Source: Chloroflexota bacterium
GTDB taxonomy: Bacteria > Chloroflexota > Anaerolineae > UBA7937 > B3-Chlor
DNA: 64,000 nt
NCBI GenBank assembly: GCA_030613785.1
Contig: JAUWLF010000011.1
Coordinates: forward strand, 1 to 64,000
Direction of reading: 5' to 3'
This document shows, in pieces, positions 53,205-63,485 of this stretch. Position 1 is the first letter of the stretch; each line of letters opens with the position of its first letter. The translations under genes and the position numbers were made by a program. The notes under the pieces were generated by a model. That model ran no database searches and was not told where the DNA came from. It was given only the letters and a program-made list of their open reading frames with translations.

Positions 53205-55877
53205 ATGTGCTCGTCGATTGGCTCTGGGTCGCAGTCAAGTCACGAAGAGGAGTACCCAGGTTTGGGCAACCGCATCTGTTGGAGACGCGATATCGCCGTC
53301 CTAGGCTTGTATCTCTTGGTGGCCGTGATCCTCACCTACCCTCTCGCGCTCTACTTCACTACTCATGTGCCCGGCGATGGAAGCGATGATCCAGCGTTGG
53401 TGTGGAATCTGTGGTGGCTCAAGCACGCCCTGCTCGATCTGAGAACCAACCCTCTCATCTGCGACTACATGTTCTATCCCATCGGTATTGATCTGACCTT
53501 CTACACTCTGACTATACTCAATGGGTTGACCTCAATGCCCCTGCAAGCGACAATGGGGGTGGTACCCACCAACAACGTGATCCTGCTCGCCACTTTCGTA
53601 CTGTCTGCGTACGGTGCTTATCTGCTGGTCAAATACCTTCTGCCGAGGGGGGCGCACTCCTTCATCCCCTTCACCGCTGGGCTGATCTTCGCCTTCTCGT
53701 CGAACAGGTTCATCTATGCCTCCCTCGGCCAGTTCAACATCATCAGCACGCAATGGATACCATTCTATGTTCTCTTCTTGGTGAAGACCCGGCGACGAGC
53801 GCACGGCATGCGCTATCCCCTCTTGGCCGCGCTTTTCCTCGTGTTGAATGGCTACACCGAGTTCACCTACGCCTCTTTCCTCATCATTCTCACCTTCATC
53901 TATCTCCTGTATTGGCTGGCGATTGACGGGCCGCGGGAGAGTCTACCCTTCCTCAGGAGCCTGGGGCTTATCGCGATCGTCTTTCTCTTGGGCATGTCTC
54001 CCATTCTGTACCGCATGGTGAGGGTGATGGCGGTGGAGGGAGATTTCCTGGTCGAGGGTTTGGGCTTCGCCAACGTCTTCTCGGCGGATCTCCTGGGCTT
54101 CTTTGTGCCCAGCCATCTTCATCCTTTGGCAGATCTGTGGCGCAAGTCGTTCCATTTCTCATATCTCAACTTCGTCTTCATCGGCTACACTGTACTTGCT
54201 CTGGCCGCTTACGGTTCCTGGAAGCACTTCGAAGATCGCACGGTGCGGTTCTGGGTTCTGGCGGCGGTGGTCTTCGGGTTCATCGCCTTGGGTCCCACAC
54301 TGCGCGTCAATGGCAGGGAGTTCGGCCTGCCATTGCCCTTCGACCTCTTACAAGCGCTGCCCTTCTTCAAGGGCAATCGATATCCCAGTCGCTACAGCGT
54401 CATGCTCGCGCTCTGTTGGGCAGTCCTGGCCAGCTATGGCTTGCATCACCTCACACGTTCGTGGAGAGGGAAGACACGCACGTGGGGTGTGCTCGCTGTC
54501 ATCGCTCTGCTGATCGTGTTCGAGCATCTTTCTATCCCTTTGCCTGTTTCAGACATGAGAGTGCCGCAGGTATACCAGGCCATCGCCTCTGAGCAAGAGG
54601 ATTTCACCGTCCTGGAGATCCCTCTGGCCTGGAGGAACGGGTTTCGGGTGACGGGGACGCGGGATCCGGTGATCATGTTTGAGCAGTTCTACCAGACCAC
54701 ACATCAGAAAAGGATACTGGGGGGCAACACCTCACGCAATCCAGAGTTCAAGTTCCAGTACTTCACCGAGGCTCCCGTCATCAACAGTATCATCGCTCTG
54801 GAGACGGGACACGACTTGGACGTAGAGACCTGGCAGCGGGACAAGGAACTGGCCCCCTCGGTACTCCGTCTACTAGGCGTACGGTACGTGATCTTGCACA
54901 CAGACAAGATCCCAGATTCCCTCCACGACTACGTCAGGTTCGTAATCGGTGGGGAGAGAGTCTACGACCAAGGTGGTATCGTAGCCTACAGGGTAACCCT
55001 GCCTCCGCCTGAGCAGAAGACGGTCATCGATCTGGGTGGCGATGCCGCGCGGCTCAACCTGGGAGAGGGCTGGAGCGAGAGCGGCGGCGACTACGTGTGG
55101 GCGCAGAGGCGGGAAGCGCGCCTCTTCGTCCCCTTGTCTCGCGGAAGCCAGCGGATGACGCTCCGTCTCATGTCGCCTGCCTCCGGTCAGTCGGTGGAGA
55201 TCATCCTGAACGGGCACTCTGTTACCCGCCTCGATCTCGCCACAGGCTGGCGCGAATACCAGGTGGCCCTTCCCGTGGATCATCTGCGGGCTGGCCTGAA
55301 TGAGTTGCGCTTCCGCTTCGGGCGACTCTTCCCGGTGAGCGAGATCAGAGATGGCGGCTATGTGATCGGAGAGACCGGGGTTTCCGCTCCAGTCAACATC
55401 CTGGTCAAGAGCGCCGGTGAGGAGGTGGGAGATTTCGGTCACATCTACGTAGACGGGCGGAATGTGTCTCCTGACGAGCGAGGGTACAACGTCGTGGTCT
55501 TGGACCCGGTCTCGGGGCGGGTGGAGAGCACGGGACATTTCGACACCTTTGCTGAAGAGGAGGAGTCCCGGCGCTTGGCCGATTTCATTACCGCCATTCC
55601 CGAGGGGAAGATCGTGGCTGTGGCCGTGGCGGACGAAGCTTCGCTGCACTTGACCCAAGAAGCAGTTGAGGCCTTGGCTACAATCGGGGCCAAGGGGGAC
55701 TTGCGCGATATGTTTCGGTGGGAACACGCCGTCATTGGCGTCAAGGGAGCAACTGCGGGCCAGGCGCTGGAGGAGCTTGGTCTGCTAAAACCCGTGACCG
55801 CACGAGTGGGCCAGGGCTTCACCGAGCCTGCTGCCGCTGCTGCTTTCGACTATGTCGGCTTCCAGGTCGACGACTAG
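53205..55877 (+). CDS. Large polytopic GT-C/YfhO-like membrane protein
   Basis: The protein has 890 residues from ATG 53205, or 871 from TTG 53262, which has a better SD (GAGGAG). About eleven hydrophobic segments lie in residues 30-450 (VLGLYLLVAVILTYPLALYF, NNVILLATFVLSAYGAYLLV). The first loop DGSDDPALVWNLWWLKHALL resembles the acidic catalytic loop of GT-C transferases. The C-terminal third is extracytoplasmic and beta-rich (VEIILNGHSVTRLDL). It is probably a lipid-linked sugar transferase for envelope glycans. Confidence 0.65.
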   Translation: MCSSIGSGSQSSHEEEYPGLGNRICWRRDIAVLGLYLLVAVILTYPLALYFTTHVPGDGSDDPALVWNLWWLKHALLDLRTNPLICDYMFYPIGIDLTFYTLTILNGLTSMPLQATMGVVPTNNVILLATFVLSAYGAYLLVKYLLPRGAHSFIPFTAGLIFAFSSNRFIYASLGQFNIISTQWIPFYVLFLVKTRRRAHGMRYPLLAALFLVLNGYTEFTYASFLIILTFIYLLYWLAIDGPRESLPFLRSLGLIAIVFLLGMSPILYRMVRVMAVEGDFLVEGLGFANVFSADLLGFFVPSHLHPLADLWRKSFHFSYLNFVFIGYTVLALAAYGSWKHFEDRTVRFWVLAAVVFGFIALGPTLRVNGREFGLPLPFDLLQALPFFKGNRYPSRYSVMLALCWAVLASYGLHHLTRSWRGKTRTWGVLAVIALLIVFEHLSIPLPVSDMRVPQVYQAIASEQEDFTVLEIPLAWRNGFRVTGTRDPVIMFEQFYQTTHQKRILGGNTSRNPEFKFQYFTEAPVINSIIALETGHDLDVETWQRDKELAPSVLRLLGVRYVILHTDKIPDSLHDYVRFVIGGERVYDQGGIVAYRVTLPPPEQKTVIDLGGDAARLNLGEGWSESGGDYVWAQRREARLFVPLSRGSQRMTLRLMSPASGQSVEIILNGHSVTRLDLATGWREYQVALPVDHLRAGLNELRFRFGRLFPVSEIRDGGYVIGETGVSAPVNILVKSAGEEVGDFGHIYVDGRNVSPDERGYNVVVLDPVSGRVESTGHFDTFAEEEESRRLADFITAIPEGKIVAVAVADEASLHLTQEAVEALATIGAKGDLRDMFRWEHAVIGVKGATAGQALEELGLLKPVTARVGQGFTEPAAAAAFDYVGFQVDD

Positions 55878-55890
55878 CCAACACGCGTCC

Positions 55891-55919
55891 TTGACGGTCT
55901 TTGCTCCTTCGGCTATGAT
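55891..55919 (+). promoter_or_regulatory. Candidate promoter of the lipoprotein gene
   Basis: TTGACG (55891-55896), a 17-bp spacer and TATGAT (55914-55919) match sigma-70 well, about 185 nt upstream of the next gene. Confidence 0.6.
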
Positions 55920-56102
55920 AGTGACCACCAATGTAGTGGGTGCTCTCTTAGTGCCGTGGTCTGTCGAAGAGGAGTTGGGCATGATCGGGCGCCAGTTGTC
56001 CCGCAGAATCGTGTGACAGTTGGCGTCTCTCGTTTTGGGCGAGGGATCGAGGGCAGGAGAGGGATTCCCTTTTCGTCCGGAAACCAAAAGCAAGGAGGAG
56101 AG

Positions 56103-57257
56103 ATGAACAGACGTCTAGTGGTCGCATTTGGCTGGCTGGCTATGCTGCTCCTGGCCGCTGCACTCCTGCCCGCCTGTGCTGGGGAGGTCGACATAGCTCG
56201 CCCCCGGGTGTGGATTGCAGCTCCTCTGAATGGCAGCCACCATGAATTGGGTGCGATACCTGTCATGTCCCATTCCTCCTGCAAGACAGGCATCCAGGAG
56301 GTGGTGTTGCTGGTGAACGCGGGGGAGTACCGCAGAGATGCACCCGACAACGCTGGCGAAACCCTGGTCACCATCGTGCAGTCCTGGGAACCCCCGGCGG
56401 AAGGGCAGTATACCTTGCAGGTCGTCGCCTACACCAGAGGAGGTTTGGCCAGCGAGCCGGCCACTGTGCGGGTGACGATAGGAGCTCCCAGAGGAACCAC
56501 CCCTCCGACGGTCGCACCGGTTACAGCGCCACCTGTGGCTCCCGAAGAGCCGACCCACGCGCCGGCGATAGCACCGCCGCCGGAAGAGGGGCCTGCGTTC
56601 ACACCGACTCACACGCCAGGCTCAGAGCCGCCCACCCATACCCCTGCCTCCCCTGCACCTGCGAGAGCCCCGGAGATCAGCTACTTCGAGGCCTATCCCG
56701 CTACTGTCAGTGCTGGCGCTTGCAGCGAGTTGCGGTGGGGTGTGGAATACGCAACTGCAGTGTTCCTCGATGGACAAGGAGCAGTTGACCACGATACAGC
56801 TCGGGTCTGCCCCGCCAGCACCACAAGTTACACATTGGTGGCCAGGTCGGCCGGGGGCGAGCGACAGGCCAGTGTCACCGTGACCGTCACCGAGGCTCCT
56901 ACGGCGACCTCTATGCCAGACACGGCGGGTCCCGAGATCATTGACGTCCAGGAATCTGCGGACCCCATCTACACATCTTACCCTGGGGGGTGTGACCCCA
57001 CGCAGGTGACCATCACGGTTAGAGTCACCGACCCGTCGGGTGTGGATGAAGTCAGGCTTCGATACAGGGCTGGCAGTGGGGTCTGGGAGGGACCCGTATT
57101 CCTGGGAGCCATCGGTGGCAACAGGTATCGGGTCACCCTACCTGTGCAGCCGGACATGCCGACAGCCATTCAGTATCAGATCCGGGCTAGGGATACCCTG
57201 GGCAATCAGTCCGGTGTCCAGCAGGGAACGGTGGAAGTCAGGCAATGCACCGGGTAG
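56103..57257 (+). CDS. Surface lipoprotein with Ig-like domains and Pro/Thr linker
   Basis: ATG 56103 has SD AAGGAGGAG; the product has 384 residues. The lipoprotein signal ends at LLPAC. Residues about 30-120 form an Ig-like domain (VWIAAPLNGSHHELG). A Pro/Thr-rich stretch with PTHTP repeats (about 125-185) and a second beta domain (FEAYPATVSAGACSELRW) follow. A last domain has PSGVDEVRLRYRAGSG. It is a cell-surface protein of unknown binding partner. Confidence 0.75.
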   Translation: MNRRLVVAFGWLAMLLLAAALLPACAGEVDIARPRVWIAAPLNGSHHELGAIPVMSHSSCKTGIQEVVLLVNAGEYRRDAPDNAGETLVTIVQSWEPPAEGQYTLQVVAYTRGGLASEPATVRVTIGAPRGTTPPTVAPVTAPPVAPEEPTHAPAIAPPPEEGPAFTPTHTPGSEPPTHTPASPAPARAPEISYFEAYPATVSAGACSELRWGVEYATAVFLDGQGAVDHDTARVCPASTTSYTLVARSAGGERQASVTVTVTEAPTATSMPDTAGPEIIDVQESADPIYTSYPGGCDPTQVTITVRVTDPSGVDEVRLRYRAGSGVWEGPVFLGAIGGNRYRVTLPVQPDMPTAIQYQIRARDTLGNQSGVQQGTVEVRQCTG

Positions 57258-57331
57258 GATCCTGAGCCTGTTTTGCAATAGACACGTCCACATGACACCC
57301 AGTACCTAGCCATGGCACTGAAGGAGTGAAG

Positions 57332-60043
57332 ATGAGAGCACGATGGATGGTCTTAGTCGTCTTGATCGGCATCCTGGCCTGTGTTTGCCTGCCTCTCGGC
57401 TTGGCCTGGCTGGGGGGGCGGCTGAAGTACACGCCGGGCAGCGGTCCGCCAGTCAGGATCACCAACCCTCACTATGGTGACCGGGTGCCTATGGAAGCGG
57501 TGGTGCTGGTGCAAGCGGAGGCCAGGGACACCGCCAACCTGGTGACCAGGGTAGAGTTGTGGGTGGATGGCGAACTCCAGTGGGTGAATAGCAGCGACGA
57601 GCCCGAGGGCACCGCTCATTTCTTTGCCGCTCAGGGCTGGCTTCCGTCATCGTCAGGGCCACATACCGTGATGGTGAGGGCCGTTGACAGCAGTGGGGCT
57701 GTGGAACAGGCGACCATCGTCGTGGAAGCGGTGGAGGGCGTCATCGGCTTTGGCCCCGAGGGGCAAGAGGTATACCTGGACGACCTGACCTCTGAGGCAT
57801 ACGTGGCTTCTGAGGGTCAGACTCTGGGGGGTATTGCCGAAAGCCGCGGTGTATCCGAGGAGGACATCCTGGAGACCAACCCAGATCTGGGTGCTGACGA
57901 GCCTCTGGCCGAAGGACAGGTTGTGCTAGTGCCCTTCGCGGCTGGCATCATACCGGAGCACGGGGAGGAACTGGAGGAAGAATCTGGTATAGGGCCCCAA
58001 CTCGTCGGGGACGAGGGGCCGCAGATGGCTGCCCAGGTGATCTATCATGACTATCAGGAGGGCACGTGGGCCACTTTCTTGCTTGACAATATCGGCAACG
58101 TAGCGCTGGAAAGCATGCACGCGGCTTTGAGTTGTGGGGGAGAGCCCTCGACCGAGGTCCAGGATGATCAACCCTTCCTCTCTCGGCCCGACAACCGACC
58201 GCCCCAGGGTTCCGTGTTGCACGCTGGCGGACTGGCCTTCCTAGCCATCGAGATAGGTCGCATTGGAGTTGGCACATCGTGTGAGGCCGAATTCACGCTC
58301 TACAGCGAAGACGGTGGTGGCGGCCTAGCCACGGACAGGATCGTTGTGCCCTTCACAGTTGAAGGGGAACGGCGGTCACCAAGCCCAATCCCGCAAAATC
58401 CCCTGGGCAACATCAGAAGACTGATTTGGCGACTCAGGGATCGTGGTCATGTTCTCGTGACCTATGACAACGGTTGCGAAGATGAGACCGCTCCTGATCC
58501 TCCTAATCTTCATGCGGAGCATGGAGGAGAATGTGACGTGGATATTACGTGGTGGTCTCCTTGCTTCAGCGAGTTGGGGTTCACCCTCTATCGCTACGAT
58601 GCCACCACGGGAGGGGACTTCGTGATGATCGGCGAGTTCCCCCCAGCTCAAGGGGATGTTTGGACAACAGATACCGTCCCCCAGGCGGGTGACTACTATT
58701 ACTACGTAATGGCCAGCAACCAGTTCGGCGACGCCGCCAGTGACATCAGTAGGGCACAGGTACCGGTTGATGCTTGCTCTGCTGCTGCCCCCTCGGCGGA
58801 ATCCAATCTGGTGACTCTGGAGGTGGAGGTGCTCGACGGACTTGTGGGGTCGGGATACGATAGGGTCTACTGCCTAGCCTCGCTACAAGGGCCGCCAGAG
58901 CTGAGGTTCCCGCTCGACCAAGATGAGTTCCTCCTGGTGGAAGAACCATCCTTCAACATCGAGGAGTATCTGGGTGGTGAGAACAGCCGCCTTGTCACTG
59001 TGTCTGCTGATGACGCTGTGCACGTCTTCTTCGAGTGCTATGGTTGGCCTCAGGGCGGAGAGCCGGATCTGCCAGATCCCTTGGGTGACTTCACAAATCT
59101 ACATTGGGATGAGGATTGGGACGGCGATCTCTTGGTCGGCCAAGGGGATTTATTCAGGGTGAATTATGTGATCAACCGGGTTGCAGCACCGGACATCCCA
59201 GAGGAGTCCGTGGAGGGTGGGACCTATGAGGGGTTTTTATGTCCAGATATTCCCGTGCCCTGTGACCTGGAGGTGACGGAGGAGGGCCGGCTGAGATGGA
59301 CTTGGGATTGGTATTTGGATGGGATAGATGGTTTCTGGATATCACAGAACGGGTTGAGAGTCCAGTGGGTGGACAAGAGCTCTGTTGGGAGAGTCTCCGG
59401 CGAACCCAATAGGTATTGGCGAAAGCTAGATGACTTCCTGGCCTCTCCACCTTGCGAGGGCGGGGGCCGCCTGAGCATGGTGGCCGGATTGAAGGATGAG
59501 CCCGGGGCGTCGGACCCGTGTGGAAACTCGGCTCGCAGCGAGACGGTTCAACGCTGGGGTCCTCCTTGCGAGGCTCGCGTCAGCGTGCGCTTCGACACCA
59601 TCGAGTTTCCGTGGCTAGAGGGTGGCACGGCTGCGATCTACGGCTATCTTGTGGTCAACGACGAACACCTAGGCCTCGGCCTTCCCTATTATCCTGACCC
59701 TGCCTTTTTCCGAGCTTATCCGGACCAGACTTATGACTTGGGAAGCCTTGGCCCTCTCGTAGCCCGCTACGAAATGGTCTCTGCAGGCGAGTGGGTGATA
59801 GGACAGTACAGGGCTTCGGAACCCGAGTTGAGCGTCGCCTTGGACGAGAACACACAGCTGGACATCATGATAGAGTTGCATGAGTTTTTTACCGAGGAGA
59901 TACTGTGCTTCTCCCATGTCTTGTCCGGAGCACTGCCCCCCGAGGGCTGGGCTCGTGTCAATACGACTGAGACCACGGGGGGATCGAGCGAGCATGGATC
60001 CTGTGCTGTAACCTATACTATCTCTGGTATAGCGTCAGACTAG
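57332..60043 (+). CDS. Large secreted LysM/Ig-like protein
   Basis: ATG 57332 follows AAGGAG; the 903-residue product has an uncleaved-type signal anchor (VLVVLIGILACVCLPLGLAW). An Ig-like domain (about 35-130) and a LysM domain (about 150-200, YVASEGQTLGGIAESRGVS) follow. Later units include a fibronectin-like segment (WWSPCFSELGFTLYRYD). LysM implies peptidoglycan or chitin-like glycan contact. It follows the lipoprotein gene with 74 bases between, probably in one unit. Confidence 0.75.
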   Translation: MRARWMVLVVLIGILACVCLPLGLAWLGGRLKYTPGSGPPVRITNPHYGDRVPMEAVVLVQAEARDTANLVTRVELWVDGELQWVNSSDEPEGTAHFFAAQGWLPSSSGPHTVMVRAVDSSGAVEQATIVVEAVEGVIGFGPEGQEVYLDDLTSEAYVASEGQTLGGIAESRGVSEEDILETNPDLGADEPLAEGQVVLVPFAAGIIPEHGEELEEESGIGPQLVGDEGPQMAAQVIYHDYQEGTWATFLLDNIGNVALESMHAALSCGGEPSTEVQDDQPFLSRPDNRPPQGSVLHAGGLAFLAIEIGRIGVGTSCEAEFTLYSEDGGGGLATDRIVVPFTVEGERRSPSPIPQNPLGNIRRLIWRLRDRGHVLVTYDNGCEDETAPDPPNLHAEHGGECDVDITWWSPCFSELGFTLYRYDATTGGDFVMIGEFPPAQGDVWTTDTVPQAGDYYYYVMASNQFGDAASDISRAQVPVDACSAAAPSAESNLVTLEVEVLDGLVGSGYDRVYCLASLQGPPELRFPLDQDEFLLVEEPSFNIEEYLGGENSRLVTVSADDAVHVFFECYGWPQGGEPDLPDPLGDFTNLHWDEDWDGDLLVGQGDLFRVNYVINRVAAPDIPEESVEGGTYEGFLCPDIPVPCDLEVTEEGRLRWTWDWYLDGIDGFWISQNGLRVQWVDKSSVGRVSGEPNRYWRKLDDFLASPPCEGGGRLSMVAGLKDEPGASDPCGNSARSETVQRWGPPCEARVSVRFDTIEFPWLEGGTAAIYGYLVVNDEHLGLGLPYYPDPAFFRAYPDQTYDLGSLGPLVARYEMVSAGEWVIGQYRASEPELSVALDENTQLDIMIELHEFFTEEILCFSHVLSGALPPEGWARVNTTETTGGSSEHGSCAVTYTISGIASD

Positions 60044-60276
60044 GATGAGGTTTGGTAGGCAGGAATCTTCTGGAGGGGGCGACAGTTGCGGTATCAAGAA
60101 GATCCTCCCCACGTTTCCAAGGTCTGAGGAGTCTTGAATTCGTTCAGACGGACCCTTCCCGCAGGGACTACGTGAGGAAACGCTCCATCTTTCTTCTGTG
60201 CTCAGGAGTCCCTGCTTGGTTTGTCAGAAGGGGGCCGCTATGGTAAGATACCTCGGAGAGAAACGGGTATCAGTCC

Positions 60277-63200
60277 ATGGGCAATCCAAGGCGCATTCCT
60301 CGTGTGGTTCTAGTCCTGGTTCTCGCACTCCTGGCCTTCACTTTGTACATCTTCCGCCTGGACCACCAGAGCCTGTGGTATGATGAGGGGTTCAGTGTCT
60401 ACCTGGCGGAGATGAGCCTGGGCGAGGTCACCGCCCGCACAGCCAGTGACATCCACCCCCCTCTTTACTACTTTCTTCTCCACTTCTGGATGCTGGTCTC
60501 CGGTAGCACCGAGTTCGCCCTGCGCTTTCTCTCCCTCATCTTCGGCGTGTTGACCGTGCCTCTCATCTACGTCGTGGGGAGACGGCTTCTGGGAGACGCG
60601 GCCGGTCGCCTGGCCTCCGGGTTGATCGCTATCTCTCCCCTGTTCTTGTGGTATTCGCAAGAGGCGCGGATGTACACACTGGTCACCTTTCTGTGTCTGC
60701 TGTCCACGTACCTTTTGCTGCGGGTCATGGATGGGCAGGGGAGCCGCCACCTGCTCTGGACCGGGTACGTACTGACCAATATCGTCGCCGTCTACGCGCA
60801 TTTCTACGCCTTCTTCGTGCTGGCCTTTCAAGCGCTGTTCTTCTTGGCCTGGTGGGTGCTATGGGCCAGAGGGCGCATGCGTGAGCGTTGGCCTACGCTA
60901 GCGAGCGGTGTCATCTGCCAATTGGCGGTTCTATTGGCCTATCTGCCGTGGAGCGGCTTCGTCCTGCAAAGATATGGTGCGGACGTCAGCTATTGGAAAG
61001 GAACCCTGAGGGTGACAGAGGTCTTGCGCAAGACGCTCATCACCTTCAGCACCGGACACAGCGTCTTGGAAGCCATAGCCCAACCCCTGTCCCTGGGCTA
61101 TCTCATCATCCTGGTGGCGGGCGTCGCCATTCTGATCCTGAGGATACTGCGTGGGTGGCGGGCCGAGGGTGAACAGGCTCGTGGTATGGCACCCTTCGTC
61201 GAGCGGTGGCCTTGGCTCACTCTATCCAGCTTGCTTCTCTACCTGGGCCTACCATGTTTGCTTCTGTTGATTGTCTCCTATCAGCGGGCCAAGTTCCATC
61301 CTCGCTATCTGATGTTGGCCTCGCCTGCCTTCTTCCTCCTCATCTCGGCTGGAATCGCCAGCCTCTTCGCCATGGCGCGCAGGAGCGCCGGGTGGCGGCG
61401 GACTGGTGCATTAGCGCTTGCCTCCCTGTTCCTATCCTTCGTGGCGCTCTCCTCTCTGTATGCGGTCTTCAACGCCTACTTTGACATCAACTTCCTGAAG
61501 GACGATTTCCGAAGCGTGACCACCTTCATCGAGGAGCACAAGGGGGATAACGAGGTGGTCATCCTTACCTCAGGGCACTTCTTCCCGGTCTTCACCTATT
61601 ACTACGATCAAGACGACTGGTATCCCATCCCCGATGAGCCTACCCTGTCCGCAGAGCGTGTGCTGAACTACGGTCTAGCCAACGAACTGAACCGCATATT
61701 GCCCGGCAAGGAGGGGGTCTGGGTCGTCCTGTGGCAGCAGGAGGTGGTGGACCCCGTGGGCTTTCTGACGATGATGCTGCACCAGGAGGGGACCCTGGTG
61801 CCCTACGAGGGGGGCTTCTGGGGTTTGAGACTGCTGCACTATGGGCTCCCATCCGACCTCCATTTCTCCAGCGAGCCCCAGGTACAGCATCCGTCGATCA
61901 TCAATTTCGACGACCAGGTCCAACTCCTGGGGTACACCGTGCCCCAAGGGAAGGCCACAACGGATGACTTGGAGGTTGTCCTCTACTGGCAGGCCGTCCA
62001 GGAACTGGAAGAGGACTACAAGGTATCGTTGCGGCTAAGCGATGATAGGGGGCACGAGTGGGGAGGCTACGACGGCCGCCCCACGTCCCTGCTGTATCCT
62101 ACGTTTCGCTGGCACGCCGGTGAGAAGCTCTTCGGTAAGGTGGTTGTTGTGCCGCAGGCGGCTACCCCTCCCGGCGAATACCAGTTGCACGTCAGCCTAT
62201 ACAGCGACGTCAACTTGGTGGGACTCGACATCCTTGACTCACAGGGCACGCCTGTAGGAACCACCGCGTCCCTGGGCACCGTGCAACTGTCGAAAGGCCG
62301 GGCGACATCCCTGGCCGAGGTACAGCCATCTCACTCCGTGGGGAACTCTTTCGGTCAGGGGTTGGAACTAGTGGGGTACGATCTGAGCACTGATGTAGCC
62401 CAGCCTGGCGATACTGTTGAGGTGGCCGTCTACTGGCACGCTCAGTCGTCGCTGACGGACGATTACGTCTTCTTGTTTCAACTCTACGATGAGGAAGGGA
62501 ACCTGATAGACGATGGGATAAGCGGGCCTGAAGTGGTGGAGTGGTTTGCGCTCGAGGACTCGGCTCCTGGCGGCCAGGTCTATCACCCGGCCAACCGCTG
62601 GTATCCCACGTCGCTTTGGGAAGCGGGAGAAGTGGTACGGGGCCAGTATGACTACACTGTGCCTCGGCACGCTCCATCGGGCGAGGGACAATTGCGAGTT
62701 GCGTTACTCCGGTGCCTCGACGGGGTGAGGGCGGCCTCCCGTTCATCTCTTGAAACCGAAACCCGCGATGGTGAGATCGTGATCGCCTTCGAGCCTCCCA
62801 GTGAAGCTGGAGGCCAGGTGCTGGCCTGCCGGGGCGAGTCAGTGCCATCCCAGGTGATGCTTACACCTTTCCGGGTGGAGGCCACGGAGCGTGTCTTCTC
62901 CGCGCCTGAGGTCCAACATCGGGTGGAGTATGGCAACCTCGGGAACAAGATCTCTCTGTACGGCTACGACTTGAGCTCCGATATCGTGCGTCCCGGAGAA
63001 ACCGTCCACCTGACGCTCTATTGGCTGGCTCTGGACACCATGGAGACGTCATACACTGTCTTCACTCATCTGCTCGATAGCGAGAACCGCGTACGCGCTC
63101 AGATGGATGGCCTGCCACAGGGTGGGACTCGTCCCACCACTGGGTGGGTACCAGATGAGTACGTCCGCGATGAATACGAGTTGGTGCTTGACACCGAAGC

Positions 63201-63345
63201 CTTGCCGGGAGAGTACCTCATCGAGGTGGGGATGTACGATGCATCCACGCCTGATTTTCAGCGCCTTCCTCTGGTGGACGTGGCTGGGAATGTGTTGGAC
63301 AACCGCATCGTGTTGGAAGCTGTAATCCGAATCGAGGGGCGGTAG
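60277..63345 (+). CDS. GT39-like membrane glycosyltransferase with C-terminal beta-sandwich repeats
   Basis: The 1022-residue protein begins with a GT-C membrane domain (about 10-400): the catalytic-type first loop SLWYDEGFSVYLAEMS with Asp-Glu, the IHPPLYYFLLH motif and SQEARMYTL, like ArnT/PMT family glycosyltransferases. Three beta-sandwich units follow (VQLLGYTVPQG, LELVGYDLSTD, ISLYGYDLSSD), each with a PGDTV..YW strand. It probably transfers a polyprenyl-linked sugar to an envelope acceptor. The repeated units are shared with the proteins at 1-741 and 1063-3879. Confidence 0.8.
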   Translation: MGNPRRIPRVVLVLVLALLAFTLYIFRLDHQSLWYDEGFSVYLAEMSLGEVTARTASDIHPPLYYFLLHFWMLVSGSTEFALRFLSLIFGVLTVPLIYVVGRRLLGDAAGRLASGLIAISPLFLWYSQEARMYTLVTFLCLLSTYLLLRVMDGQGSRHLLWTGYVLTNIVAVYAHFYAFFVLAFQALFFLAWWVLWARGRMRERWPTLASGVICQLAVLLAYLPWSGFVLQRYGADVSYWKGTLRVTEVLRKTLITFSTGHSVLEAIAQPLSLGYLIILVAGVAILILRILRGWRAEGEQARGMAPFVERWPWLTLSSLLLYLGLPCLLLLIVSYQRAKFHPRYLMLASPAFFLLISAGIASLFAMARRSAGWRRTGALALASLFLSFVALSSLYAVFNAYFDINFLKDDFRSVTTFIEEHKGDNEVVILTSGHFFPVFTYYYDQDDWYPIPDEPTLSAERVLNYGLANELNRILPGKEGVWVVLWQQEVVDPVGFLTMMLHQEGTLVPYEGGFWGLRLLHYGLPSDLHFSSEPQVQHPSIINFDDQVQLLGYTVPQGKATTDDLEVVLYWQAVQELEEDYKVSLRLSDDRGHEWGGYDGRPTSLLYPTFRWHAGEKLFGKVVVVPQAATPPGEYQLHVSLYSDVNLVGLDILDSQGTPVGTTASLGTVQLSKGRATSLAEVQPSHSVGNSFGQGLELVGYDLSTDVAQPGDTVEVAVYWHAQSSLTDDYVFLFQLYDEEGNLIDDGISGPEVVEWFALEDSAPGGQVYHPANRWYPTSLWEAGEVVRGQYDYTVPRHAPSGEGQLRVALLRCLDGVRAASRSSLETETRDGEIVIAFEPPSEAGGQVLACRGESVPSQVMLTPFRVEATERVFSAPEVQHRVEYGNLGNKISLYGYDLSSDIVRPGETVHLTLYWLALDTMETSYTVFTHLLDSENRVRAQMDGLPQGGTRPTTGWVPDEYVRDEYELVLDTEALPGEYLIEVGMYDASTPDFQRLPLVDVAGNVLDNRIVLEAVIRIEGR

Positions 63346-63485
63346 CGAGGATGAACAGCTCCGCGATTCTCGACTTGAGTACTGGATGGGCCACATTGTG
63401 ATCTGCCTGTGCCTACTGGTGGTGAGGCCGACTTGTGACGCACTTTCCGTTGTTGAAAAAGCTAAGGTGGGATAGGGTCGATGAC

